A stretch of 64,000 bases of DNA, taken from positions 62,001-126,000 of the forward strand of contig CAJUHS010000005.1 in the NCBI GenBank assembly GCA_910586535.1, read 5' to 3'. Shown here piece by piece: positions 1 to 8,490 of this stretch (position 1 is the first letter of the stretch; each line of letters begins with the position of its first letter). This stretch comes from an uncultured Oscillospiraceae bacterium. Its GTDB lineage: Bacteria > Bacillota > Clostridia > Oscillospirales > Ruminococcaceae. The notes beneath the pieces were generated by a model. It was not told where the DNA came from. It worked only from the letters and a program-made list of their open reading frames with translations, and did no database searches. Both the position numbers and the translations under genes were made by a program.

Positions 1-1
1 C

Positions 2-1222
2 TATGAGCTGGCGCGTCAGATAAAAAAGGATTTTTACGGAAACCGTATCGTTATGTTCGCGCCGCTGTATCTTTCCAACTATTGCGTTAACAGCTGCGTG
101 TACTGTCCTTATCACTGCCAGAACAAGCATATTGCCCGCAAAAAGCTTACTCAGGAGGAGATACGTCAGGAGGTCATCGCTTTGCAGGACATGGGACACA
201 AGCGTCTTGCTCTTGAAACAGGCGAGGATCCTGTGAACAATCCTATTGAGTACGTGCTCGAAAGCATTAAGACTATTTATGACATTAAGCACAAAAACGG
301 CGCTATTCGACGCGTAAACGTTAATATTGCCGCTACCACAGTTGAAAATTACCGCAAGCTAAAGGACGCGGGTATCGGTACATACATTCTTTTCCAGGAG
401 ACCTACCATAGGGAAAGCTATGAAAAGCTTCATCCGGCTGGACCCAAGCACAATTACGCATACCATACCGAAGCCATGGACAGAGCCATGGAAGGCGGTA
501 TCGACGACGTTGGACTGGGCGTTCTGTTCGGTCTGGAGCTGTACCGCTACGAGTTTGCGGGACTTCTTATGCACGCCGAGCACCTTGAAGCTGTACACGG
601 CGTAGGTCCTCACACTATCAGCGTACCCCGAATCAAAAAGGCTGACGATATTGATCCCAACGTTTTTGACAACGGCATTGACGACGACACATTTGCGAAA
701 ATCATCGCATGCATAAGAATTGCGGTACCCTACACGGGAATGATAATTTCCACGAGAGAAAGCGAAGCCTGCCGCGAAAAAGCTCTCAGTCTTGGTATCT
801 CCCAGATTTCCGGCGGTTCAAGAACTTCCGTTGGCGGCTATGCGGGATACAGTCCCGAGGAAAGACCCCACGACACCGAACAGTTTGATGTATCCGACCA
901 GCGTTCTCTGGACGAAGTAGTTCATTGGCTCATGAAGCTTGGCTACATACCCAGCTTCTGTACGGCCTGCTACCGCGAAGGCAGGACGGGGGACAGGTTC
1001 ATGTCCCTGTGCAAAAACGGTCAGATACAGAACTGCTGTCACCCCAACGCTCTGATGACGTTAAAGGAGTACCTTATGGACTACGCAAATCCCGACACCA
1101 AGGCGGTCGGCGTTAAGCTTATCGAAAGCGAGATAAAGAACGTACCCAATGAAAAGGTACGGGGTATTGTTGTTGACAATCTTGCGAAAATTGAGCAGGG
1201 CAGCAGGGATTTTCGTTTCTAA
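2..1222 (+). CDS. hydG: [FeFe]-hydrogenase H-cluster maturase HydG, 5' end cut by window
   Basis: Radical SAM tyrosine lyase that makes the CO and CN ligands (as an Fe(CO)2(CN) synthon) for the [FeFe]-hydrogenase H-cluster. The reading frame is open from base 2, so the first methionine (base 53) is internal; 406 residues are visible of about 470 expected. The radical SAM cluster motif CX3CX2C is at visible residues 28-35 (NYCVNSCVYC). The C-terminal auxiliary-cluster region carries CTAC and, about 20 residues on, further cysteines ending in NCCHPNA, as in HydG. Runs in the same direction as hydF, with two accessory genes between them. The family call is firm; the N-terminus lies outside the window. 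Confidence 0.95.
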   Translation, partial: YELARQIKKDFYGNRIVMFAPLYLSNYCVNSCVYCPYHCQNKHIARKKLTQEEIRQEVIALQDMGHKRLALETGEDPVNNPIEYVLESIKTIYDIKHKNGAIRRVNVNIAATTVENYRKLKDAGIGTYILFQETYHRESYEKLHPAGPKHNYAYHTEAMDRAMEGGIDDVGLGVLFGLELYRYEFAGLLMHAEHLEAVHGVGPHTISVPRIKKADDIDPNVFDNGIDDDTFAKIIACIRIAVPYTGMIISTRESEACREKALSLGISQISGGSRTSVGGYAGYSPEERPHDTEQFDVSDQRSLDEVVHWLMKLGYIPSFCTACYREGRTGDRFMSLCKNGQIQNCCHPNALMTLKEYLMDYANPDTKAVGVKLIESEIKNVPNEKVRGIVVDNLAKIEQGSRDFRF

Positions 1223-1348
1223 GCGGGGAGCCCCCGCGGGCTTGTTCTACCCCAATGTAAAATACGATATATCGTTACTTTGTCAAGCCCCTATCAAGGG
1301 GCGGGATATTAAATTTATACTCTGTTGCATTGCAAAGGAGCAATTGAT

Positions 1349-2082
1349 ATGCCATTATGTTACGGAAACAGCCATATGGGAACAAGCGGTATAAACGGCG
1401 ATTCCTTTTATATTTCTCCCGACAACACGGTTTTTATGCTGTCCGACGGCGCGTCGGGAGCAGGTTCGGAGGGCAAGGTCATTATGTCAAGGACTTGCGC
1501 CGAAACGGTAAAAAATACCCCCTTTTTCCCGTCGAGACGTCGGCAAAAGACTACATTGATAAAATGATTTGGCAGATAAACAACAAGCTTATTGAAATAT
1601 CCCAAAGCAGAAAAAGCCTTGTTTTCGGTACGCTTGTTATATGCGCGGTTTGCGGCGATACCATCCATATAGCCGCGGCAGGGGACTCTCCCGCATATTT
1701 TCTGCACAATAATACCGCAGTCCGTATCGCAAAGCCGAAGAAAAAATATCAGAATCTGATAGACTTGGGACTTTTTTCCGAGGAGCAGCTCGAAGAAGCG
1801 GTACACAGGCTTCCGGAGCATATGTGGTCGATGTTCGATACATTTATCCCGTCGGTAGTCCCCGAATATTCATATGAGGAAATAAGTCTGAAAGACGGGG
1901 ACGTTATTGTCCTTTGCTGCGACGGTGTAAGCGACTGTTTAAGTCCCGAATTTATTTGGGAAAATATTGCCGCCGACAATTTACCGCAAAGCGTTGATAC
2001 GCTTATAAATACGGCGAAAGAGCGATCCTTGGGAGAAAAGGGTTACTGCGACGATTTGACAATGATTGCTTACTGCCATTAA
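1349..2082 (+). pseudogene. PP2C-like Ser/Thr phosphatase, interrupted by a -1 frameshift
   Basis: Two overlapping frames together encode one PP2C/SpoIIE-type phosphatase of about 244 residues. The first part starts at 1349 behind AAAGGAG and holds NGDSFYISPDNTVFMLSDGASG, the PP2C metal-binding start (cut here for length: NGDSF...LSDGASG). The second part, one frame back, holds the AAAGDSPAYF, CCDGVSD and CDDLTMI motifs and ends at 2082. The frames join near 1510-1530, where A6, C5 and T5 runs lie next to each other. At 1510-1516 the first frame reads A AAA AAT, a canonical -1 slippery heptamer. It could be a decayed gene, a sequencing error in a homopolymer, or a programmed frameshift; I cannot tell which. 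Lies between hydG and a GNAT gene. Confidence 0.75.
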
Positions 2083-2099
2083 ATCAGGAGGAAAATATT

Positions 2100-2618
2100 A
2101 TGCTGAAGCTAATAAAACGCTGTCCAGAATATGTCAGCGGGTACAAGGCGTACTGTCAGGAATTGTATGATAATAACGTTATCTATTTCAGACCAACCGA
2201 CCCGAAGCTGATAGACTATGAATGGTTCAGCCGAACGAAAGGCTTTTACGACAAAAAGGAGACAGGAGAAATTCAGCCGAAAAGTTTTCATTTTTGGGCG
2301 GTTGACGGCGGGAAATTTATAGGCGAGTTTCAGCTTCGGACAGAATTTCCGCCGAAAGTAATGACCGACATAGGCAGTATCGGGTATGCGGTGCGCGTGT
2401 CCGAACAAGGCAAGGGATACGGTACGGAAATATTGAAGCAGGGACTGACTATTGCCAAAGAGTACGGCATGGAAAAAGTTCTTTTCACTATCAATGATGA
2501 AAACGCCGCGTCCGCTCATATCTGTGAGAAGCTGGGCGGTCGGCTTACGGATAAAATAGAGGCGTACAACGACGCCGAGGGTCGTCACATCTTACGCAGA
2601 TACTGGTTATATCTGTAA
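2100..2618 (+). CDS. GNAT family N-acetyltransferase
   Basis: 172-residue acetyltransferase. The acetyl-CoA-binding segment is visible as YAVRVSEQGKGYGTEILKQG (Q/RxxGxG/A type), followed by the NDENAASAHICEKLGG segment usual in RimJ/YjgM-type GNATs. Good ribosome binding site (AGGAGG) 17 bp after the phosphatase gene, so the two are probably co-transcribed. The acceptor substrate cannot be predicted. It interrupts the hydG-hydF pair, which is an unusual place for a GNAT gene. Confidence 0.85.
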   Translation: MLKLIKRCPEYVSGYKAYCQELYDNNVIYFRPTDPKLIDYEWFSRTKGFYDKKETGEIQPKSFHFWAVDGGKFIGEFQLRTEFPPKVMTDIGSIGYAVRVSEQGKGYGTEILKQGLTIAKEYGMEKVLFTINDENAASAHICEKLGGRLTDKIEAYNDAEGRHILRRYWLYL

Positions 2619-2639
2619 TCTTATTAAGGAGCTGATTTT

Positions 2640-3836
2640 ATGGGACTTAACGAAACGCCCTCCGCGAACCGGGTACACATAGGCATTTTCGGCAGGCGGA
2701 ACGCGGGCAAATCCAGCGTTATGAACGCGCTTACAAACCAGAATATTGCTATCGTTTCCGACGTTCTGGGAACTACCACAGACCCTGTGGTAAAGGCTAT
2801 GGAGCTTCTCCCAATAGGTCCCGTGGTGATGATAGACACCCCAGGCATTGACGACGATGGGGAGCTTGGTGCTTTACGCGTGAAGAAAAGCTACCAAATG
2901 CTGAACAAGACGGACATTGCCGTGGTTGTACTGGACGGTGAAAGCGAGAGTCCCGAAGATACCGTCCTTATTGATAAGATAAGACAGAAAAATATACCTC
3001 TTGTTATTTTCCACAACAAGACGGACGTGCTGTTTAACTTTCCCCAAAAAGAGGGACATTTCTACGGCAGTGCGCTGAACTGCGATGGCATTGACACTCT
3101 TAAAGCTGAAATTGCACGGCTTGCACAAATTCCCGAACCTGACAAGAAAATAGTTGGAGACTTGCTTGACCCGTTGGATATTGCGGTGCTTGTTACCCCT
3201 ATTGACGCCGCCGCTCCAAAGGGCAGACTTATCCTGCCACAGCAGCAGACTATCCGCGATATTCTGGAGGCGGGCGGCATTTCCATTGCGGTCAGGGAAA
3301 CAGAGCTTGCTGATACTCTTACGAAACTTGCCGTGAAGCCTAAAATCGTTATCACTGACAGTCAGGCTTTCGGCAAAGTAAGCAATGTAGTACCTGGTGA
3401 TATTCTGCTAACGTCCTTTTCGATTTTGTTTGCGCGCTATAAGGGCAACCTTGAAGCAGCGGTACGCGGTGCAAAGGTTCTGGACAGCCTGAAGGACGGA
3501 GACAAAATCCTTATCTCCGAGGGCTGCACACATCACCGTCAGTGCGGAGACATAGGTACTGTGAAGCTTCCCGCATGGGTGAGAAAGCATACGGGGAAAG
3601 ACATTGAATTCGTGTTTACAAGCGGAACGGAATTTCCCGATGACTTGAGCGGGTATGCGCTGGCAATACACTGCGGCGGCTGTATGCTCAACGAACGCGA
3701 AATGAAGTACCGTTATGCATATGCAGGTGAACAGGGCTTGCCCATAACCAATTACGGCATTGCTATAGCCCATATGCACGGTATCCTCAAACGAAGCGTC
3801 GAGCCTTTCAAAGACATTCGTGAAATCCTTAAATAA
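2640..3836 (+). CDS. hydF: [FeFe]-hydrogenase maturation GTPase HydF
   Basis: Scaffold GTPase on which the H-cluster 2Fe precursor is assembled before transfer to the hydrogenase. 398 residues, family-typical length. The GTPase domain shows P-loop GRRNAGKS (residues 18-25), DTPG and NKTD. The C-terminal cluster-binding domain has CTH followed some 50 residues later by HCGGC, the CxH...HCxxC ligand set of HydF. Ribosome binding site AAGGAG, 21 bp after the GNAT gene. Together with hydG it implies an [FeFe] hydrogenase and hydE elsewhere in the genome; neither the hydrogenase nor hydE is in the window. Confidence 0.95.
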   Translation: MGLNETPSANRVHIGIFGRRNAGKSSVMNALTNQNIAIVSDVLGTTTDPVVKAMELLPIGPVVMIDTPGIDDDGELGALRVKKSYQMLNKTDIAVVVLDGESESPEDTVLIDKIRQKNIPLVIFHNKTDVLFNFPQKEGHFYGSALNCDGIDTLKAEIARLAQIPEPDKKIVGDLLDPLDIAVLVTPIDAAAPKGRLILPQQQTIRDILEAGGISIAVRETELADTLTKLAVKPKIVITDSQAFGKVSNVVPGDILLTSFSILFARYKGNLEAAVRGAKVLDSLKDGDKILISEGCTHHRQCGDIGTVKLPAWVRKHTGKDIEFVFTSGTEFPDDLSGYALAIHCGGCMLNEREMKYRYAYAGEQGLPITNYGIAIAHMHGILKRSVEPFKDIREILK

Positions 3837-4205
3837 AATAATATAAAGCTCAGTATCGAACTTATAAAACCTCTCGACATTTATTATAGCGGTACATAAA
3901 AATATCCTTAAAAAATTTGCAGTGGGCGGGGCTCCCGTTCTGAATTTTCAAAACATATTATTTACCCTGCGGGCGGGGAGATTCCGCTCCTATAAAAATG
4001 TTATTTTTATGTATTGCCGTAATTCCTCAGCATACATAAAATAAGATCGTACACAAATAAAAAGTTTTGATGTTATTCAATTTTATATTTACAACTAAAG
4101 TATAATATGTTACAATTGCATTTGTAAACTTATGAAAAATTACTTCTGCATTTTACCTCATGACTATTTTTACGCGTATATCAAATATGAAAGGAATGAT
4201 CTCAG
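3837..4205. other. Intergenic region, AT-rich, with one diverged repeat
   Basis: 369 bp without a supported gene. It holds one copy of a GC-rich intergenic repeat (3893-3985) that recurs near 26917-27010. The rest is AT-rich and probably carries the promoter of the CobU-like gene; no cobalamin riboswitch could be recognised. Confidence 0.6.
3893..3985. repeat. Intergenic repeat, family A, copy 1
   Basis: Aligns over about 90 bp with 26917-27010. Shared landmarks in order are GTAC..AAAAATAT, TTTGCAG, CGGGGCT, CGTTC, TTTCAAA, ATTAT and TGCGGG. Roughly two thirds of bases match by eye. No ORF in it. Confidence 0.5.
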
Positions 4206-4751
4206 ATGTCAAAAACGATCCTGATAACGGGCGGAGCTTCAAGCGGCAAATCCAGATGGGCGACCACTTATCTTGCCGCCTGCGACTACGTTCTTTATCT
4301 CTGTGCGGCTGAACGGGTCGACGCAGACACTCTAAAACGAATCGAATACGACAACAAAAAGAATTCTGTCGAGTGGGACATCAAGCCGGGAATCGCCGAA
4401 AATCCCGCCGAAAATTTTACAGATCACAAATTTGTTATCTTTGACAGTCTTGCTTCCTATACCTCCGAAATAATTAAAAAAATGTGTCCCGACCTTTCAA
4501 AAATAACTCACGATAAAAAAAAGGAAATTGAAAAGCGTATCGTTGAGGACGTCACAAATATGTTTGACAGCATTATGACTATCGACGGAACTATGGTCAT
4601 AATAACTTTGGAAACAGGCTTTTCCATCACTCCCGATAATCATGATCAGGCGGTTTTCAGAAAAATTCTCGGAGTTGTAAACCAGCGTATTGCAAATATG
4701 TGCAACGAAGTGTATCTTTCCGCAAGCGGGATCCAGTTTAAAATTAAATAG
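4206..4751 (+). CDS. CobU-like adenosylcobinamide kinase / guanylyltransferase family protein
   Basis: 181 residues, the usual size of CobU/CobP. The N-terminus ILITGGASSGKSRWA (P-loop at residues 9-16) and the following YLCAAERVDADTLKRIEYD match the CobU fold and its AAxxxDxExxxRI segment. CobU phosphorylates adenosylcobinamide and then transfers GMP to it in the nucleotide-loop pathway of cobalamin synthesis. No other cobalamin gene and no cobalamin riboswitch is nearby, so a different substrate is possible. Ribosome binding site AAAGGAA. Only 20 bp separate it from pilT. Confidence 0.65.
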   Translation: MSKTILITGGASSGKSRWATTYLAACDYVLYLCAAERVDADTLKRIEYDNKKNSVEWDIKPGIAENPAENFTDHKFVIFDSLASYTSEIIKKMCPDLSKITHDKKKEIEKRIVEDVTNMFDSIMTIDGTMVIITLETGFSITPDNHDQAVFRKILGVVNQRIANMCNEVYLSASGIQFKIK

Positions 4752-4771
4752 TGAAAGGATAGTATATCAAT

Positions 4772-5833
4772 ATGACTTTTCAGGAGTTTATTATGCAGGC
4801 TCGTTCTCTTGGTGCTTCAGATATTCACCTTACCGTCGGCGCTCCTACTGTTGTCCGCATTAACGGCGAACTGAGAAAATTCGGCGAGCTCAGCGATACC
4901 GTTGTTAACCGTACTATTCTTTCAATACTTTCCGCCGACCAGGAAAAGCTCCTTACCGAGGGTCACGACATAGATTTCAGCTTCGAGATAGCAAACGGAG
5001 CAAGACAGCGGGTGAACGTGTTCCGCCAAAGCGGACGTCTTGCCGCTTCAATAAGACTTCTCAATGAAAAGATACCGACCTTGGATGAGCTGAAAATGCC
5101 GCCCGTGCTTTCGGAGCTTGCCCAGAAAAAGCGCGGACTCATCCTTATAACGGGTCCTACAGGTTCCGGAAAATCCACTACCCTTGCGGCGATAATTGAC
5201 CATATCAACAGAAGCCGCGCCTGTCACATAATCACTATAGAAGACCCTATCGAGTACCGGTACGTTCAGGACAAAGCGACTATTCATCAGCGTGAGATAG
5301 GCAGGGACGTTGAATCGTTCAGCAGCGCTCTGAGAAGCGCGCTCCGTGAAGACCCGGACGTTATACTCGTAGGCGAAATGCGGGACTATGAGACAATTTC
5401 CCTTGCCATGACAGCCGCCGAAACTGGACACTTGGTATTCGCTACTCTGAACACCTCCAGCGCGGCTCAGACTATAGACCGTATTATAGACGCCTGCCCT
5501 CCGGAATCGCAGAATCAGATACGGGCACAGCTTTCAAATATGATACAGGGAGTTATCGCACAGACTCTTGTTCCCGCTGCGGACGGCAGAAACCGTATAG
5601 CTACACTCGAAATAATGGTGGGAACAGACGCTATCAGAAATCTTATCCGTACCAACAAGATCACGCAAATAGAGTCCACCATTCAGTCCAGCGTGCGTCA
5701 GGGAATGTGCACTCTGAACGATACGCTTTCCAGACTTTACAAAAAGGAGCTTATTTCCTACGAGACCGCTCTGGAGTTCAGCACCGACAGAACGGAACTT
5801 GAAAAAATTCTCAGTTCCATGGCGGGCTTCTGA
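4772..5833 (+). CDS. pilT: Type IV pilus retraction ATPase PilT
   Basis: Hexameric secretion ATPase that drives pilus disassembly; 353 residues, family-typical. Order of motifs: N-terminal PAS-like domain with ASDIHLTVG, Walker A GPTGSGKST near residue 130, Asp box ITIEDPIEY, Walker B ILVGEMRD, and His box TGHLVFATLNT. A C-terminal AIRNLIR motif, used for retraction in PilT, is present (residues about 290-296). No pilin or other pilus gene is in the window, so it acts with genes elsewhere. Followed by a strong bidirectional terminator. Confidence 0.93.
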   Translation: MTFQEFIMQARSLGASDIHLTVGAPTVVRINGELRKFGELSDTVVNRTILSILSADQEKLLTEGHDIDFSFEIANGARQRVNVFRQSGRLAASIRLLNEKIPTLDELKMPPVLSELAQKKRGLILITGPTGSGKSTTLAAIIDHINRSRACHIITIEDPIEYRYVQDKATIHQREIGRDVESFSSALRSALREDPDVILVGEMRDYETISLAMTAAETGHLVFATLNTSSAAQTIDRIIDACPPESQNQIRAQLSNMIQGVIAQTLVPAADGRNRIATLEIMVGTDAIRNLIRTNKITQIESTIQSSVRQGMCTLNDTLSRLYKKELISYETALEFSTDRTELEKILSSMAGF

Positions 5834-5860
5834 ACCGGCAGACGGCATCCGGTAAATTAA

Positions 5861-5895
5861 AACGGAACGCCCGGTACAGAGCGTTCCGTTTTTGT
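5861..5895. terminator. Bidirectional intrinsic terminator between pilT and the rhomboid-like gene
   Basis: Perfect 10-bp stem AACGGAACGC / GCGTTCCGTT (5861-5870 and 5881-5890) with a 10-nt loop, followed by T5 on the plus strand and a T-rich tract on the minus strand. Serves both convergent genes. Confidence 0.9.
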
Positions 5896-5896
5896 A

Positions 5897-6547
5897 TTAC
5901 CGATTTTTGTTTTTGAAGCTGCTGCGTATTTTTCTGTACTTTATCTTGTCGCGGATAAAGCGGAAGAAGTCCCCGCCGAAAAACAGCAGAAAATTAAGCA
6001 CGGATATTAGAATTATTATCCTGCGGTCCATGAACGGCGTGAAGATAAAATTGTAGATCAGGAAAACTGCGTCTATCCACGCCAGCCACTTCATTTTAAC
6101 CGGAAGGAAAAAGAAAAGCAGAAGCTGCATATTGGGGTTAATTACAGCTATAGCAAGAAATAATGTAAGATTAAGGTAATGCACCGTGGCATAGCCCGTG
6201 ATGAAACCGCCTATTACGGCAAAAAGAACTCCGCAGAAATAGTAGACGTTAAAGCGGAAGCCTCCCCAGTAATCCTCCAGACTCGAACCGATGAGCCAGT
6301 ACAGATACAGCCAGAAAACCATGCTTATCGGACTGCCGCTTTCGGGTATGAAAATGAAGGACAATATCCTCCATATCTGCCCGCGCATTATCGCGCTGCG
6401 GTCAAAGGATAAAAACGACAGCAGCGGTATATCCGGCGCAAGAAACCAGAACGCAAACACTATTCCCGTGCCGATGACGATGTAGAGCATCAGATTGCTG
6501 ATGTAGTAACGTCCGAACTTTCTTTCAAGCTTGTTCAGTAAATTCAA
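5897..6547 (-). CDS. Rhomboid-like integral membrane protein, probably catalytically inactive
   Basis: 216 residues with about six hydrophobic segments and a basic tail. The N-terminal half (RGQIWRILSFIFIP followed by WLYLYWLIGSSLEDYWGGFRFNVYYFCG) resembles the rhomboid/derlin fold, where the R and the W-G-R region are conserved. The GxSG serine motif expected in the fourth helix is not visible; the equivalent stretch reads FLAIAVINPN. I therefore infer a pseudoprotease; the family assignment rests on general features only. Confidence 0.6.
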   Translation of the reverse strand: MNLLNKLERKFGRYYISNLMLYIVIGTGIVFAFWFLAPDIPLLSFLSFDRSAIMRGQIWRILSFIFIPESGSPISMVFWLYLYWLIGSSLEDYWGGFRFNVYYFCGVLFAVIGGFITGYATVHYLNLTLFLAIAVINPNMQLLLFFFLPVKMKWLAWIDAVFLIYNFIFTPFMDRRIIILISVLNFLLFFGGDFFRFIRDKIKYRKIRSSFKNKNR

Positions 6548-6682
6548 TTCAGATACCTCGTTTCATAATTTTGGAAGATATTGCAATTATACCACTTGTC
6601 CGCAAAAAAATCAACTGCCTATTGCAAATTTCGGAAAAATAGGTTATAATACTGATATAGTATATTTGGGAGGAATGTTAAA

Positions 6683-6889
6683 ATGAGCGTTAAGATCACA
6701 AAAGATATGATAATCGGAGACGTCCTCGACCTTGACCCGGATACCGCTCCTTTCTTTCTGGAAATGGGTATGCACTGTCTTGGCTGTCCCTCGTCAAGAG
6801 GCGAAAGCATTGCGGAAGCCTGCGCGGTACACGGAGTAGATCCCAACGAGCTTGTCTCTAAGCTGAGCAAACATTTCGAGAATAAGTGA
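6683..6889 (+). CDS. DUF1858 domain protein
   Basis: 68 residues covering one DUF1858 domain (I-T-xDMIIGDVLDLDPDTAPFFLEMGMHCLGC). Family members are often fused to or encoded beside hybrid-cluster or disulfide oxidoreductase proteins. The conserved GMHCLGCP cysteine pair (residues about 31-34) suggests metal or redox binding. Ribosome binding site GGGAGG, with a TATAAT-type -10 about 45 bp upstream. Single-gene unit closed by a hairpin at 6902-6931. Confidence 0.8.
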   Translation: MSVKITKDMIIGDVLDLDPDTAPFFLEMGMHCLGCPSSRGESIAEACAVHGVDPNELVSKLSKHFENK

Positions 6890-6901
6890 TCATTATCGTT
6901 A

Positions 6902-6931
6902 AGGGCGTAAGGTTTTTGCTTTACGCTCTTT
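6902..6931 (+). terminator. Intrinsic terminator after the DUF1858 gene
   Basis: Stem GGGCGTAA / TTACGCTC (6903-6910 and 6921-6928, one G-T pair) followed by TTTAT. The T-tract is short, so strength is uncertain. Confidence 0.55.
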
Positions 6932-7046
6932 ATGTATTTTGGATAATGCTTTGTACATGGTTTGTTTACGAATTGTATGTTTAATTTTTCTGTAAAATGA
7001 AATATAATACATATGAGCAATGATTCATATGTATTGAAAGGACATT

Positions 7047-8480
7047 ATGCTTGATAAACGCTTAAAGCTTTGCGCGGAGCTTGTCCGCGGCACAAGGGTC
7101 TGCGATGTGGGTACCGACCACGCGTACCTTGTCGCGGAGCTGCTTTCCGAGGGAAAGTGCGTTTCCGCCGTCGCAGCCGATATAAACGAAAAGCCTCTTG
7201 CCGCAGCGCGGGAGACTCTCGAAAAGGCGGGAGTCTCCCGCAAGGTTGAACTGATACTCTCGGACGGTCTGGAAAATGTCCCAGAAGACGGGATAACCGA
7301 CATAGTTATCGCAGGAATGGGCGGGGAACTTATCGCCGGTATTCTTTCCCGCTGTTATTGGCTGGAAGGCAGAAACCTGATATTACAGCCCATGAGCCGT
7401 CCCGAAAAGCTTATTGACTTCCTTTGCGGGAACGGCTTTGAAATAATTGAACAGCGCGCCGTTACGGAAGGAAAGTTCTGCTACACGGTGATAAACGCGG
7501 TAAAAAACGGTGCAAAGCCGTTTGTACCGGCGGAGCTTTTTCGGATACTGGGAAAACTTGACCTTAACGAGCCGTCAGCCCGCACATATGCCGAACGCCG
7601 GGCGGAAAATCTTTTCCGCGAAGGCAGAGCTTCGGGCTGCACGGCTAAGGCAGCTCTTGCGGCTGAAATTTTTAAAAGGATCGGAAGAAAAGATATGTTT
7701 AGTGTAAACGATTTGATGATACTTATGGATAAACTTGCTCCGCTGAAAAACCTGCACAAGGGGGACAATTCGGGGCTGCTTGCGGGGGACGGGAACGCGC
7801 CCGTTACAAAAGTTCTGTTCGCTCTTGACATAACCTGCGAAGTCGTACGCGAGGCTGTAAAATTCGGTGCGGAGGCCATAATTGCCCACCACCCGGTGAT
7901 ATTCCACCCTCTCTACAGTCTGAACGAAAGCGATCCAGCCTGCCTTGCCTTTAAGCACGGAATAGCCTGTATCTGTTTCCATTCGCCGCTTGATATGGCT
8001 GACGGCGGTATAAACGACATCATTTTCGATATGCTGAACCCTCTTCTTAAACTTAAAAAGCAAAGCGTTCTTGAGCCTGTCCACCCCGACGGACGTGGCT
8101 ACGGCTGGGTATGCTCCGTGGGGAACCGGATGATACCTAACGAACTGGGCAAGCTTCTCAAGAACGTTTTCGGCTGCACGGTCGTCCGCTGTACTGACAG
8201 CGACAGGATCGTAAAAAAGCTTGCGTTCTGTTCGGGGGGAGCGGGAGGAAATCTTCCGCTTGCGATTGCCGCGGGAGCGGACGCTTACATCACGGGAGAC
8301 GTTAAGCACGACCAGTGGATAACCGCGCGCAACAGCGGTATAGCTTTGTACGACTGCGGACATTTCCACACTGAGGATATCGTTATCCCCTATCTGATAA
8401 AGCGTTTCAAGGAGGAGTACCCTCAGCTTGAAGCGGTTCGTGCGGAAGCCGATAAAGACCCTGTTGATTATATCATTTAA
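7047..8480 (+). CDS. trmK: Fusion of tRNA m1A22 methyltransferase TrmK and a NIF3/DUF34 (YqfO-like) domain
   Basis: 477 residues in one uninterrupted frame. Residues 1 to about 215 are TrmK: CDVGTDHAYL SAM-binding motif, DGLENVPED and GMGGELI. TrmK methylates N1 of A22 in tRNA. From about residue 217 (MFSVNDLM) a complete NIF3/DUF34 domain follows, with the metal-binding motifs AHHPVIF, FHSPLD and CGHFHTED; its biochemical role is still debated. In Bacillus trmK and yqfO are adjacent genes, so this is an operon fused into one protein. A possible internal start lies at 7695 behind GGAAG, so a separate NIF3 product could also be made. rlmA begins 10 bp downstream. Confidence 0.88.
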   Translation: MLDKRLKLCAELVRGTRVCDVGTDHAYLVAELLSEGKCVSAVAADINEKPLAAARETLEKAGVSRKVELILSDGLENVPEDGITDIVIAGMGGELIAGILSRCYWLEGRNLILQPMSRPEKLIDFLCGNGFEIIEQRAVTEGKFCYTVINAVKNGAKPFVPAELFRILGKLDLNEPSARTYAERRAENLFREGRASGCTAKAALAAEIFKRIGRKDMFSVNDLMILMDKLAPLKNLHKGDNSGLLAGDGNAPVTKVLFALDITCEVVREAVKFGAEAIIAHHPVIFHPLYSLNESDPACLAFKHGIACICFHSPLDMADGGINDIIFDMLNPLLKLKKQSVLEPVHPDGRGYGWVCSVGNRMIPNELGKLLKNVFGCTVVRCTDSDRIVKKLAFCSGGAGGNLPLAIAAGADAYITGDVKHDQWITARNSGIALYDCGHFHTEDIVIPYLIKRFKEEYPQLEAVRAEADKDPVDYII

Positions 8481-8490
8481 GGAGACATCT

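Noticed and set aside
818..1042. Minus-strand ORFs inside hydG, carB, copA and other large genes
   Set aside because: Mirror frames of strongly supported genes, without ribosome binding sites or family signatures.
3837..4205. Cobalamin riboswitch before the CobU-like gene
   Set aside because: No B12-box-like sequence or fitting helices seen.
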